Source: Clostridiales bacterium UBA929 (GTDB lineage: Bacteria > Bacillota > Clostridia > Oscillospirales > UBA929). Taken from it: a stretch of DNA of 10,751 bases. Both the position numbers and the translations under genes were made by a program. Location: assembly GCA_002293625.1 (NCBI GenBank), contig DBDP01000179.1:1-10751 (forward strand), given 5' to 3'. The notes below the pieces were generated by a model that was not told the DNA's origin, did no database searches, and was given only the letters and a program-made list of their open reading frames with translations. Below, piece after piece: positions 1 through 7,693 of this stretch; position 1 is the stretch's first letter, and every line of letters begins with the position of its first letter.

Positions 1-1141
1 CTTCGGGGCTGACGTTACGAGCCAAATGGTTCATGTAAGAGTCGTCGCCGTTGCGGTAGGGGAAGTCCACGTTGCCCGTGAACGCGCCGACATAACCGGC
101 TCTTGCGAGGTTATCAAAAATTTGGCCAAGCGTTGCGTCGTCGTAAATCATGAAGTCGTTCCAGCACAAGCCCATGTTGAACCATTTATTGAGGACCAAA
201 ACGGCTTTCTTCATGGCGTCTGTGGTAGACCAGTGCTGCACAAAGTCGGTAACATAGCGTTCTTTATCCGTCAGATCGTCGGGCAGGAAGCTTTCCAGCA
301 GCGGACGCGCCTGCCAGCGGATGTCATGGGTGAAGCCGAAGGGTATGATTTGATCCGGCGTTTCGGGCAGCAGTATTGCGGCGTTATCCTTGAATGCAAC
401 GAGCGCGGCTTCAAACTCCTCTAAGGTCGTGGGTTCGGGAAGACCCAGCGTATCCAGCCAGTCTTTACGAATAAAGGTGTTGACAGCCCAGTTGTCTTTT
501 AAGAGCGCCTCGATTGCCCAAACGTGGTTGTCGTTGGGATCTTGGTAATAAAAGAGGTTCGTCGTACCCAGCAGATCGTACATGTTCGGGAACCAATCGG
601 CAAGATTCGTCAGCATCGGATACATGTCGATAACGCCGCCCATGTTGCCGTAGGTTTGAATTGCGGGAAAGTTGTAGGTTACGCAAACATCGGGTGCCGT
701 GCCGGCCGCGAGCAAATTCGGGATTTCTTGGTCTTCGCCCCAGCGGGGTACGGAGACGAACTCAACGGCGATGTTGTGCTTGTCGAGTACACCCTGCTTG
801 ATGTAGTCGGTGTAGTAGTTGTTTGTGGGATCTGTTCCGTTATCAAGGTTACGGTTGAAAATCTCCACGGTGATATTGCGGGTTTCGAGGAAACGCAGAT
901 TCTCGTCGATGCCATACTCGGCGTAGGTCTCTTCGGTGATCCCCTGTGACGGCGGTGTATCGTCATCGCTGGGGTCGGTGTTGTCGGGAGTATTATCGGG
1001 GGTGCTGTCGTCTGTGGACGGGTCTGAGGCGGGGGTGTTTTCCGTAACGGCGGGGGACTCGGAAGTGGATGCACAGCCGGAAGCCAGTCCCAGCAGCAGG
1101 ATCGCCGCCAGCGCGAGGATTAGAAATTTGCGTGTTTTCAT
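1..1141 (-). CDS. Extracellular solute-binding lipoprotein of a CUT1 carbohydrate ABC transporter (3' end outside window)
   Basis: This gene is open from the ATG at 1141 to the left edge, so about 380 N-terminal residues are visible and the stop is missing. The protein starts MKTRKFLILALAAILLLGLASGC: a charged n-region, a hydrophobic core and a lipobox with the lipidated Cys at residue 23, so it should be anchored to the outer face of the membrane. A Thr/Asp/Pro-rich linker follows to about residue 66, then the binding fold. Family-like segments include 'GTAPDVCVTYN', 'FIRKDWLDTLGLPEPTTLEEFEAAL' (given in parts: FIRKDWLDTLGL, then PEPTTLEEFE) and 'WFNMGLCWNDF'. These match family-1 sugar-binding proteins of the LipO/YtcQ/LplA kind, which are usually around 500 residues. 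GGAGGG lies about 7 nt before the ATG. It is the third gene of the importer operon, 26 bp after the second permease. Substrate is unknown, probably an oligosaccharide. Confidence 0.9.
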   Translation of the reverse strand, partial: MKTRKFLILALAAILLLGLASGCASTSESPAVTENTPASDPSTDDSTPDNTPDNTDPSDDDTPPSQGITEETYAEYGIDENLRFLETRNITVEIFNRNLDNGTDPTNNYYTDYIKQGVLDKHNIAVEFVSVPRWGEDQEIPNLLAAGTAPDVCVTYNFPAIQTYGNMGGVIDMYPMLTNLADWFPNMYDLLGTTNLFYYQDPNDNHVWAIEALLKDNWAVNTFIRKDWLDTLGLPEPTTLEEFEAALVAFKDNAAILLPETPDQIIPFGFTHDIRWQARPLLESFLPDDLTDKERYVTDFVQHWSTTDAMKKAVLVLNKWFNMGLCWNDFMIYDDATLGQIFDNLARAGYVGAFTGNVDFPYRNGDDSYMNHLARNVSPE

Positions 1142-1167
1142 TCTTTTCCCTCCAATATGATTAGCTT

Positions 1168-2040
1168 TTATTCCTTCACCGCGCCGAGTGTGACGCCGGC
1201 GATGAAATACCGTTGGAGCCAAGGGTAGATGATTAAAATGGGGATTGTAGCGAACATGACCGTCGCAGCTTTTACCGATTCGGCTTTGCCGGGCATAACG
1301 AACCCTTCCTGCTGGCCAATCTCTAAGCTCGCTTGGTTGTTGAGCAGATTATAGAGCAGCAATTGTATCGGCCAAGCCTTCTCGTTTTGCGAAACATAGA
1401 GAATCGCATCTGTATAACCGTTCCAGCGACCCACCGCGTAAAAGAGAGCCAACGTCGCGAACACCGGTTTAGACAGCGGCAGGTAAACCCGCGTCAGCAC
1501 CTTCAAAGGTCCCGCGCCGTCGATTTCCGCAGCCTCGCGCATACTGAGCGGTATCCCGTAGAAGAAACTGCGCATTAAGATCATGTTGAAGATACTGAGG
1601 CAGTAGGGGAGAATCAGCGCAATCGGTTTGTTCAGCATCCCGAGGTCTTTTACGAGCAGATAACTCGGGATCGTCCCCGCGCCGAAGTACATCGTTATCA
1701 GTGCCAAAGCGTTGAAGAACTTCCGGCCGGGGAGATTGTCATACGTCAGCGGGAACGCCAGAAGCATCGTCATAATCAGCGACAGAACCGTGCCGATGAT
1801 GGTTAGAATCGCCGTATACGCCAAAGAGTAGGTGTATTTGCTGAGCGACAAAACATCTATGTAGGGTTGGAGGGTGAAACCGACCGGCCACAACCCCACT
1901 TGGTTCTTAATGATCGCGTCGGCGCTCGAGACCGAACGCGCGGCGATGTTGATAATCGGGAGTATACAAATCAATATCAGTATCACGCAAAGAAAGACGA
2001 TTACCGCGTCGCCGATTTTTCTGCCCCTTGAACGTATCAC
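1168..2040 (-). CDS. Carbohydrate ABC transporter permease, YtcP/LplC (MalG-like) type
   Basis: This is a 290-residue inner-membrane permease of a CUT1-type importer. The first membrane helix is at about residues 11-32. The cytoplasmic EAA loop that docks on the ATPase is at about 169-192 (EAAEIDGAGP then LTRVYLPLSKP). The C-terminus 'YPWLQRYFIAGVTLGAVKE' is typical of the YtcP/LplC group and the length is normal. The start is a GTG at 2040, preceded by a purine-rich AGGGGG stretch about 10 nt away. It begins 18 bp after the stop of the upstream permease and ends 26 bp before the solute-binding protein, so the three form one operon. Family assignment is firm. The sugar carried is not readable from the sequence. 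Confidence 0.93.
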   Translation of the reverse strand: MIRSRGRKIGDAVIVFLCVILILICILPIINIAARSVSSADAIIKNQVGLWPVGFTLQPYIDVLSLSKYTYSLAYTAILTIIGTVLSLIMTMLLAFPLTYDNLPGRKFFNALALITMYFGAGTIPSYLLVKDLGMLNKPIALILPYCLSIFNMILMRSFFYGIPLSMREAAEIDGAGPLKVLTRVYLPLSKPVFATLALFYAVGRWNGYTDAILYVSQNEKAWPIQLLLYNLLNNQASLEIGQQEGFVMPGKAESVKAATVMFATIPILIIYPWLQRYFIAGVTLGAVKE

Positions 2041-2058
2041 AGTCTTCTTTCCCCCTCT

Positions 2059-3003
2059 CTACCACAGCCCGCGTTCGCCGATTTTGCGCGCGCCGATATT
2101 GGCAGCCACCAAGAATATCACGTTGACCACCGATTGGAACAGCCCTACCGCCGTGGTATAGGAGTATTGGTACGAGCGTATGCCCTGCGTGTATACGTAA
2201 GTAGAGAGAACCTCCGAAACGTTGTGGACACTGTAGTTTCCAAAAATATACGGCCGGTCGAAATTGCTGCCGAGCATTCCTCCGAGCGCCAAAATCAACA
2301 GCACGACGATGGTGGGTTTGAGGCAGGGGAGCGTGATGTGCCATATCTCATGTCTGCGCTTCGCGCCGTCTACCCGCGCCGCTTCATACAGTTCCGGGTT
2401 GATGTTCGTGATAGCCGCGAGATAGATGATCGTACTCCAACCCACGGTCTGCCAGACACCCACAAGGACATAGGTAAACACCCAGTGTGTGCTTTCGTTT
2501 AAGAAGGGGATTGCCTCGCCGCCCATATTGCGGATCAGGATGTTAATCAAGCCGTCCTGCGGCGCGAACAACCGAGCCGCAAGCCCGTAGATGATGACCC
2601 ATGACAAAAAGTGCGGCATGTAGGCGATGGTTTGGGTTACGCGTTTAAATTTTCTGGAGCGCAGCTCGTTTAAGAGAATCGCGAGGATGATCGGTGCGGG
2701 GAAGCCTATAATCAGGTCGAGGATGTTCAGCATTAGCGTATTCCGAACGGCATTCCAAAACGCGGGATTCTTGAACGCCTCAAGAAACCACTGGAACCCG
2801 TTGTTGTTAGCCCACGGCACTTCCCAAAGCGGCTGGATGATATTGTTCTGCTTGAACCCCATCGCGAGATACTGCATAGGGAAATACTTAAAAACTACGA
2901 GGTACGCCATAGGGAGCAGCAGCATTATGTAAAGCACCCAATACCGCTTCATTCGGTTGCCGACGGATCTCCAGCGCGAGCTTAACGGCTTCGCCATTTG
3001 CAC
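2059..3003 (-). CDS. Carbohydrate ABC transporter permease, LplB (MalF-like) type
   Basis: This is the first gene of the importer operon, about 314 residues with the chosen start. Membrane segments are visible near residues 20-40, 88-112, 130-146, 173-197, 230-245 and 285-303. The EAA loop is at about 207-230 (YEAARVDGAK then HITLPCLKP). The C-terminus 'ANIGARKIGERGLW' is characteristic of LplB-like permeases, which are usually about 300-320 residues. The longest open frame reaches 3072, but AAGGGGG sits 9 nt before a GTG at 3003 and 15 nt before an ATG at 2997. The GTG at 3003 fits best and 2997 is the alternative. No ATPase gene is nearby, as is usual for this group, where a shared MsmX-like ATPase elsewhere energises several importers (family knowledge). 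Confidence 0.92.
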   Translation of the reverse strand: MQMAKPLSSRWRSVGNRMKRYWVLYIMLLLPMAYLVVFKYFPMQYLAMGFKQNNIIQPLWEVPWANNNGFQWFLEAFKNPAFWNAVRNTLMLNILDLIIGFPAPIILAILLNELRSRKFKRVTQTIAYMPHFLSWVIIYGLAARLFAPQDGLINILIRNMGGEAIPFLNESTHWVFTYVLVGVWQTVGWSTIIYLAAITNINPELYEAARVDGAKRRHEIWHITLPCLKPTIVVLLILALGGMLGSNFDRPYIFGNYSVHNVSEVLSTYVYTQGIRSYQYSYTTAVGLFQSVVNVIFLVAANIGARKIGERGLW

Positions 3004-3084
3004 AACGCAACGCCCCCTTGTGTTTTGGTATGGATTAATACTCGTCCGCAGTGACGGTGGATTCCCAACCAAAAGCTAAACCAT

Positions 3085-3114
3085 TATGTATATATGAAGG
3101 TTATTGCGTCTCAA
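3085..3114 (-). promoter_or_regulatory. Candidate sigma-A promoter of the sugar-importer operon
   Basis: On the minus strand TTGAGA (3114-3109) is followed after 16 nt by TATACA (3092-3087), with TACATA (3090-3085) as an 18-nt alternative. It lies just downstream of the gatB terminator and about 80 nt before the first permease start. It is the best promoter-like match in the 3004-3121 gap. I saw no clear operator or cre site beside it. Confidence 0.4.
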
Positions 3115-3121
3115 TGTCATG

Positions 3122-3150
3122 AAAAAATGGGCGGATTGTCATCCGCCCAT
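3122..3150 (-). terminator. Intrinsic terminator of the aspS-gatCAB operon
   Basis: A perfect 10-bp inverted repeat (ATGGGCGGAT / ATCCGCCCAT) with a 4-nt loop spans 3127-3150. Read on the minus strand it is followed directly by six T residues (3127-3122). It sits about 50 bp after the gatB stop and before the next operon's promoter, as expected for a Rho-independent terminator. Confidence 0.88.
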
Positions 3151-3201
3151 ACGAGAAATATTCAATTGTATTTGTTCCAGGGCGATCGGGGGCGATCGTC
3201 T

Positions 3202-4638
3202 CTACCGTGTCAGCCAGTACCGCAGGCGTTCGTTCACGACCTTCGGATCGGCTTTGCCTCCGAGGTTTTTCATCACACGCCCCATCAAAAATCCCGCTGC
3301 TTTTTCGTTGCCGCTTCTGTATTCCGTGACGGAGCGTTCGTTTTCCGCCAATGCGTCTTGCACGGCGCGGTCGATCAAAGAGGTGTCACTGACCAAACCC
3401 AAGTCATTCTCCCGCACATACGCGGCGGGGTCAATCCCTTCGTTAAGCACCTTCAAAAGCAGCTTTTTCCCGACGTTGCGGTTGATGGTTTTGTTGTCCA
3501 CAAGCTCCATCAGCCCGGCGAATTTTTCGCAGTCGATCGAAATATCGTCCTCGCCTTTGTTGTCCCCCTTCGCGATCGCGAGCAGCTCAACGATGATCCA
3601 GTTGACGACCTCTTTGGGGTTGTTGAAATGCGCGAGCGTTCGGTCAAAGATGTCGGAGAGGTTCTTGCTGCCGGTGATGATCTTGCTGTCGGTTTCCGGC
3701 AAGCCGAGAGCGCCCGTCATGCGGAGGAATTTATCGCGCGCCGGTTCGGGCAGACTTTTCCGCACCCGCTCTATCCATGCGTCGTCAATGCGAACCGGCA
3801 TCAGTTCGGGGTTCGGGAAATAGCGGTAGTCTGTGGCGTTTTCTTTTTCGCGCATAGAAAACGTTTCGCCCGCCGCGTCGTCCCAACGGCGTGTTTCCTG
3901 AATCAGCGTTTCGCAGCCCGTCTCCAGCGCGTCGATATGCCGCTGCGCCTCATAGGCAATCGCGGCGGCAATGGCTTTGAGGGAGTTCATGTTTTTAATC
4001 TCCGTGCGCGTTCCCAAAATGCCGGAACCCGCCTCCCGCACCGAGAGGTTTACGTCGCACCGCATCGAGCCTTCCTGCATCTTGCAGTCGGACACTCCGG
4101 CAAAGCTCAAAAGGGAGCGGAGTTTTTCAAGATACGCGACCACTTCGTCCGCCGAGCGGAAATCCGGGTTGCTGACAATCTCCACCAGCGGCACCGAGGT
4201 GCGGTTAAAATCCACCAATGTGGTGCCGGTGCGGGCGTCATGCACCAGCTTCCCGGCGTCCTCCTCAATGTGAATCTGTTTCAGGGTGATTTTTTTTGTG
4301 CCCGCTGCCGTTTCAATCTCTATCCAGCCGTTGCGGCAGATCGGGGCGTTGATCTGCGTGATTTGGTAGCCGGTCGGCAGGTCAGGGTAGAAATAGTTCT
4401 TTTTATCAAACGTCATCACCGGCGTAATTTCGCTGTTCGTTACGAGCGCGGCGGCAATCCCCAGTTCCACCGCCCGCTTGTTCGTCACGGCGGGCATCCC
4501 CGGCATCCCCGCGCAGGCGGGGCAGACATGCTCGTTCGCGTCCGCGCCGAACTTTGCCGAACAGGAGCAAAACAGCTTGGACTCCGTAGCCAGCTCTACG
4601 TGAACCTCCAGCCCCATCACAACTTCGTAACGTTTCAT
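3202..4638 (-). CDS. gatB: Asp-tRNA(Asn)/Glu-tRNA(Gln) amidotransferase subunit B
   Basis: This is a 478-residue GatB, the kinase subunit that phosphorylates the Asp or Glu on a mischarged tRNA and then transfers ammonia to it. Family signatures run in order: GLEVHVEL (9-16), a Cys set C24/C26/C39/C42 (possible zinc site), KKNYFYPDLPTGYQITQ (79-95), IHIEEDAGKLVHD (122-134), DFNRTSVPLVEIVS (143-156), CKMQEGSMRCDVNLSVR (185-201), TEIKNMNS, then the C-terminal YqeY-like helical tail. Length is normal and no key block is missing. The longest frame starts at 4653, but the ATG at 4638 is better: GGGAGG lies 7 nt upstream and this ATG overlaps the gatA stop as ATGA, implying coupled translation. It is the last gene of the operon and is followed by the terminator at 3122-3150. 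Confidence 0.96.
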   Translation of the reverse strand: MKRYEVVMGLEVHVELATESKLFCSCSAKFGADANEHVCPACAGMPGMPAVTNKRAVELGIAAALVTNSEITPVMTFDKKNYFYPDLPTGYQITQINAPICRNGWIEIETAAGTKKITLKQIHIEEDAGKLVHDARTGTTLVDFNRTSVPLVEIVSNPDFRSADEVVAYLEKLRSLLSFAGVSDCKMQEGSMRCDVNLSVREAGSGILGTRTEIKNMNSLKAIAAAIAYEAQRHIDALETGCETLIQETRRWDDAAGETFSMREKENATDYRYFPNPELMPVRIDDAWIERVRKSLPEPARDKFLRMTGALGLPETDSKIITGSKNLSDIFDRTLAHFNNPKEVVNWIIVELLAIAKGDNKGEDDISIDCEKFAGLMELVDNKTINRNVGKKLLLKVLNEGIDPAAYVRENDLGLVSDTSLIDRAVQDALAENERSVTEYRSGNEKAAGFLMGRVMKNLGGKADPKVVNERLRYWLTR

Positions 4639-5519
4639 TGCATCGCCTCCCATGCAGTAAGAAGCATTCCCTCGTTTTTCACGTTCGCCGCCAGCTGTAC
4701 GTTTCCAAACGTCAGCGACGGCAGTCCGGCGAGCACCGGAAGATGACTCTCCGGCGGCAAAACCAGCACGTCATACAGGTCAAAACGGAGCGACTCTCTA
4801 ATAAGCCGCCGTATCTTCATCGCTTTCTCATAAAGTGCGGTGTAATGATCCTGCGAGAGAACCAAGCACCCCATCACCGCCGCGAGCTTCGTTTCAATCC
4901 CGAGCGCTTCCGTGCGGGTTTTGGTGTACAGTTCTTCAAGGTTTTTGTAGTCTTTTGTGCGGTATCCGAATTTCACGCCGTCGTAACGGCTGATGTTGCC
5001 GCTGATCTCGGCATAGGCGAGGATACGCAGAACCGGCTCGCACAGGTCGGCATACGGCGGTGCCTCTTCGCTCAATACGGGTTTCTTATCCGGTTTTACG
5101 TATGAGTAACTCTTTTCGGGGAACATTGCGCCGTCTTTTTCGTCATGCCCCGCGATTTTCGCGAGTAATGAAAACCCTTCGGACGGCGTTTTGCACACAA
5201 TGCCGATTTGATCCATCGAGCAGGCGGTGGGTATCAGACCGTAGCGCGAGACGGTGCTGTAGGTCGGGCGGATATAGCAAAGCCCTTGCTTCGCGGCCTG
5301 TACGCGAACGTGACCGAACACATCGTTGCACAGCAGCGTACCGTCCGGCAGCGTACCGGGCGGTTCCAAGCCGAACTCGCCCAGCTTCACAGGCTCGGCG
5401 CTTTCCGCGAGACGCGAAACGACCTCGGCGTCAAAAGGCGCGATAAAATTTTCCAGCATTTTTGATCCGGCGGAAGCCGGCTTTCCGGCTTGCAGGATAC
5501 TGTCGTCTAAATACAACAT
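4635..5519 (-). CDS. Degenerate, shortened GatA-like protein lacking the amidase catalytic triad
   Basis: This 294-residue protein occupies the gatA position between gatC and gatB. Normal GatA is about 485 residues. GatA-like segments are clear: AGSKMLENFIAPFDAEVV (17-34, the 'CGSKiLENF..PyDAtVV' block), RPTYSTVSRYGL (84-95), SMDQIG (101-106), IAGHDEKD (122-129), EISGNISRYDGVKFGYR (171-187), and TRTEALG through KIRRLI (201-240). What is missing is the active site. The GGSSGGSA loop is absent. The DTGGSIRQPA block, which carries the nucleophilic Ser, aligns with DVFGHVRVQAA, giving His70. The N-terminus begins at the 'KDNI' position, reading LDDSI, so the catalytic Lys is also lost. The C-terminal substrate-binding part is condensed. 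The start is well fixed: AGGGGG overlaps the gatC stop and lies 6 nt before the ATG. There is no frameshift or internal stop. It may be a structural subunit or may work with ammonia or another amidase; this is inference. Confidence 0.85.
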   Translation of the reverse strand: MLYLDDSILQAGKPASAGSKMLENFIAPFDAEVVSRLAESAEPVKLGEFGLEPPGTLPDGTLLCNDVFGHVRVQAAKQGLCYIRPTYSTVSRYGLIPTACSMDQIGIVCKTPSEGFSLLAKIAGHDEKDGAMFPEKSYSYVKPDKKPVLSEEAPPYADLCEPVLRILAYAEISGNISRYDGVKFGYRTKDYKNLEELYTKTRTEALGIETKLAAVMGCLVLSQDHYTALYEKAMKIRRLIRESLRFDLYDVLVLPPESHLPVLAGLPSLTFGNVQLAANVKNEGMLLTAWEAMQ

Positions 5520-5529
5520 ACCGCGCCCC

Positions 5530-5802
5530 CTAATCCAGTGTCTTGGGTACTTGAAAATACCCGTCGTACTGCTCCGGCGCGTTGGCTAACAGCGCTTCGC
5601 GCGTGATAAGCTTCGCGGCTGTGTCTTCCCGAAGAACGTTTTCGACCTCTAGAGGCGTTGTGAGCGGGGTTACGTCATCGGTGTCAACCGACTCCAGAGC
5701 CGAAAAGGTTTTAAGCAGAGCCTCCGCCCGATTATGCAGTTCGCGGCGTTCGTCTTCCGGCAGATCAAGCTTCGCCATCGCTTCATACGGTTGAATGTTC
5801 AT
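5530..5802 (-). CDS. gatC: Asp-tRNA(Asn)/Glu-tRNA(Gln) amidotransferase subunit C
   Basis: This 90-residue protein is a normal-size GatC, the small subunit that wraps around GatA and stabilises the GatA-GatB complex. The C-terminal half is diagnostic: ENVLREDTAAKLITREALL (53-71) then ANAPEQYDGYFQVPKTLD, matching the family's 'NVLREDev..sl.reealaNAP..edgyFkVPkvle'. The N-terminal part (AKLDLPEDERRELHNRAEALLKTFSALESVDTDDV, cited by its start and end) is the usual helical region. It starts 6 bp after the aspS stop with a weak GGTGAT-type ribosome binding site, so translation is probably coupled. Its stop overlaps the ribosome binding site of the GatA-like gene. Confidence 0.93.
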   Translation of the reverse strand: MNIQPYEAMAKLDLPEDERRELHNRAEALLKTFSALESVDTDDVTPLTTPLEVENVLREDTAAKLITREALLANAPEQYDGYFQVPKTLD

Positions 5803-5808
5803 TCAAAA

Positions 5809-7554
5809 TCACCGAACCTTTATGTGGACTTCACGGAGCTGCGCTTCCGTGACCGCACCCGGCGCGCCGAGCAGCAGATCCTGCGCGTTGCCGTTCATCG
5901 GGAACGCCACAACCTCGCGGATGTTGTCCTGCCCGGTCAGCAGCATGACGATGCGGTCAAGCCCGGGAGCCATGCCCGCGTGGGGCGGAGCGCCGTAATG
6001 AAATGCGTTGAAGAGGGCGGAGAACTTGGTTTCGATATCCTCTTTTGTGTACCCCGCCAGCTCAAACGCCTTCAGCATGATGTCGGGGCGGTGGTTCCGC
6101 ACGGCGCCGGAGGAAAGCTCCACGCCGTTGCAGACGATGTCGTACTGATACGCTTTGATGTCGAGCGGGTTAAGCGTTTCCAGCGCGTCCATCTCTCCCT
6201 GCGGCATAGAGAAGGGGTTGTGGGTGAATTCCGGCTTACCCGTATCCTCGCTGATGCCGTACATCGGGAAGTCGGTGATAAAGCAGAACTCAAACGAATC
6301 GTCCCGGATCAGCTCCAAGCGTCTGCCCAGCTCGGTGCGAATCTGTCCGGCCAGTTTGTCCGCCAGTTTGGGGACATCGCAGATGAAAAACAGGGTGTCG
6401 TTTTCCTTCAAGCCGAGGGTTTTGATCAGCTCTTGCTGCTTTTCCTCCGACAAAAACTTCACGATGGGACCTTTCAGCTCCATTCCGGTGAGCGCGGAGA
6501 TATAGCCAAGCCCTTTCATGCCGATTTCGTCTGTGGCGAAGGCGAGCATCTTTTCAAAAAACGATTTGGGCTGCGCGGCTGCGCCCGGCGCGACGATCCC
6601 GCGTACCGGCTTGTTGCGGAAAGGCGCGAAATCCACGTCCGCGAAGAAACCCGTCAAGTCTTCAATCAGGAGCGGGTTCCGCAGATCGGGTTTGTCGGTG
6701 CCGTATTTCAACATGCTTTCCGAGAAAGGGATGCGCCGAAACGGCGCGGGACTGACCTTTTTTTCATCAGAAAAGGCCGCGAAGGTATCGTATAAAACCG
6801 TTTCGGCGACCGCGAACACGTCTTCCTGCTCCGCGAACGCCATTTCAAAATCGAGCTGGTAAAACTCGCCCGGCGAGCGGTCGGCACGGGAATCCTCGTC
6901 GCGGAAGCAGGGCGCGATTTGATAGTAGCGGTCAAAGCCGGACACCATCAAGAGCTGTTTGAATTGCTGCGGGGCTTGCGGTAGGGCGTAAAACATCCCG
7001 TGATGCTTCCGGCTAGGCACGAGGTAGTCACGCGCCCCTTCGGGGGACGAGGAGGTGAGGATGGGGGTTTGAATCTCCATGAAACCCAGCTCCTCCATCT
7101 TTGCGCGCAGGAAACGCGTGATATCAGAACGCATGACAATGTGCCGGTGGACGAGCGGGTTGCGCAGATCTAGGAAGCGGTATTTTAGGCGCAGGTCTTC
7201 GCGGCTCTGCGTGGAGTCCCCGATCTCGAAGGGTAATTGGTTCTCGGATGTTCCCAAAACGGTTACGGTATCCGCTTTCAGTTCCACCTCGCCGGTCAGA
7301 AGTTTCGGGTTGACCGTATCTTCGGCGCGCTCGCGTAAAAGTCCGCTGACAGATATAACCGTCTCGCGGAATATACCCTTCATGGGCGCGTCGTCGTTGA
7401 GTACGATCTGCGTTAAGCCGTAATGGTCGCGCAGATCGAGGAAGATGACGCCGCCGTGGTCGCGGATGGTGTCGACCCACCCGGCGAGCTTAACCGTTTC
7501 GCCGACATGGGTTGTTCTCAATTCGCCGCAGTTGTGCGTTCTGTACTTGCTCAC
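5809..7554 (-). CDS. aspS: Aspartyl-tRNA synthetase, bacterial type, possibly non-discriminating
   Basis: This class II synthetase of 581 residues attaches aspartate to tRNA-Asp and, if non-discriminating, also to tRNA-Asn for GatCAB to amidate. Visible parts are the N-terminal anticodon-binding OB fold (about 1-110, with GWVDTIRDHGGVIFLDLRD), motif 1 (about 145-171, FMEIQTPILTSSSPEG), motif 2 (about 209-238, CFRDEDSRADR then GEFYQLDFEM), the bacterial GAD insertion (about 280-410) and motif 3 (527-541, GMAPGLDRIVMLLTG). The tail VVAFPMNGNAQDLLLGAP is typical. The open frame continues in-phase to 7779 through the T-box leader, but GGAGGG lies 7 nt before a GTG at 7554 and homology begins there (SKYRTHNCGEL). 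It is the first gene of the operon. Whether it discriminates against tRNA-Asn cannot be judged from the sequence alone, but the coupling to gatCAB suggests it does not. Confidence 0.96.
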   Translation of the reverse strand: MSKYRTHNCGELRTTHVGETVKLAGWVDTIRDHGGVIFLDLRDHYGLTQIVLNDDAPMKGIFRETVISVSGLLRERAEDTVNPKLLTGEVELKADTVTVLGTSENQLPFEIGDSTQSREDLRLKYRFLDLRNPLVHRHIVMRSDITRFLRAKMEELGFMEIQTPILTSSSPEGARDYLVPSRKHHGMFYALPQAPQQFKQLLMVSGFDRYYQIAPCFRDEDSRADRSPGEFYQLDFEMAFAEQEDVFAVAETVLYDTFAAFSDEKKVSPAPFRRIPFSESMLKYGTDKPDLRNPLLIEDLTGFFADVDFAPFRNKPVRGIVAPGAAAQPKSFFEKMLAFATDEIGMKGLGYISALTGMELKGPIVKFLSEEKQQELIKTLGLKENDTLFFICDVPKLADKLAGQIRTELGRRLELIRDDSFEFCFITDFPMYGISEDTGKPEFTHNPFSMPQGEMDALETLNPLDIKAYQYDIVCNGVELSSGAVRNHRPDIMLKAFELAGYTKEDIETKFSALFNAFHYGAPPHAGMAPGLDRIVMLLTGQDNIREVVAFPMNGNAQDLLLGAPGAVTEAQLREVHIKVR

Positions 7555-7569
7555 TGGTAATCCCTCCGT

Positions 7570-7617
7570 AAAAAATAAAATCCCCAAAAACAATATTGAA
7601 CATACTGTTTTTGAGGG
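7570..7617 (-). terminator. T-box regulatory terminator hairpin
   Basis: Read on the minus strand, CCCTCAAAAACA (7617-7606) pairs with TGTTTTTGGGG (7592-7582) around a 13-nt loop, with one unpaired T in the 5' arm. T-rich sequence (TTTTATTTTTT) runs to 7570. The CCCT of the 5' arm is also needed to pair with the AGGG of the antiterminator, so the two folds exclude each other. That is how a T-box switches by transcription attenuation. Confidence 0.85.
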
Positions 7618-7693
7618 ACGGAAACTCAGGCTCCCGCGGTGCCACCCTGCATTGACGCTTAACGCGCCCACTTTAAGGTATTTAGTTGTGTCA

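Noticed and set aside
3094..4746. 550-codon open frame on the plus strand, antisense to gatB and longer than it
   Set aside because: It mirrors gatB codons, has no ribosome binding site or recognisable family, and gatB is certain by homology. A stop-poor antisense frame is common opposite GC-rich codons.
4635..5519. Reading the GatA-like gene as a frameshifted pseudogene
   Set aside because: The frame is unbroken, the ribosome binding site and ATGA coupling are in place, and conserved blocks from both halves of GatA lie in one frame. Sequencing or assembly error remains possible but would need several separate in-frame losses.
5734..6795. 353-codon plus-strand open frame opposite aspS and gatC
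   Set aside because: Shadow of aspS: no ribosome binding site, no family resemblance, Arg/His-rich composition typical of antisense frames.
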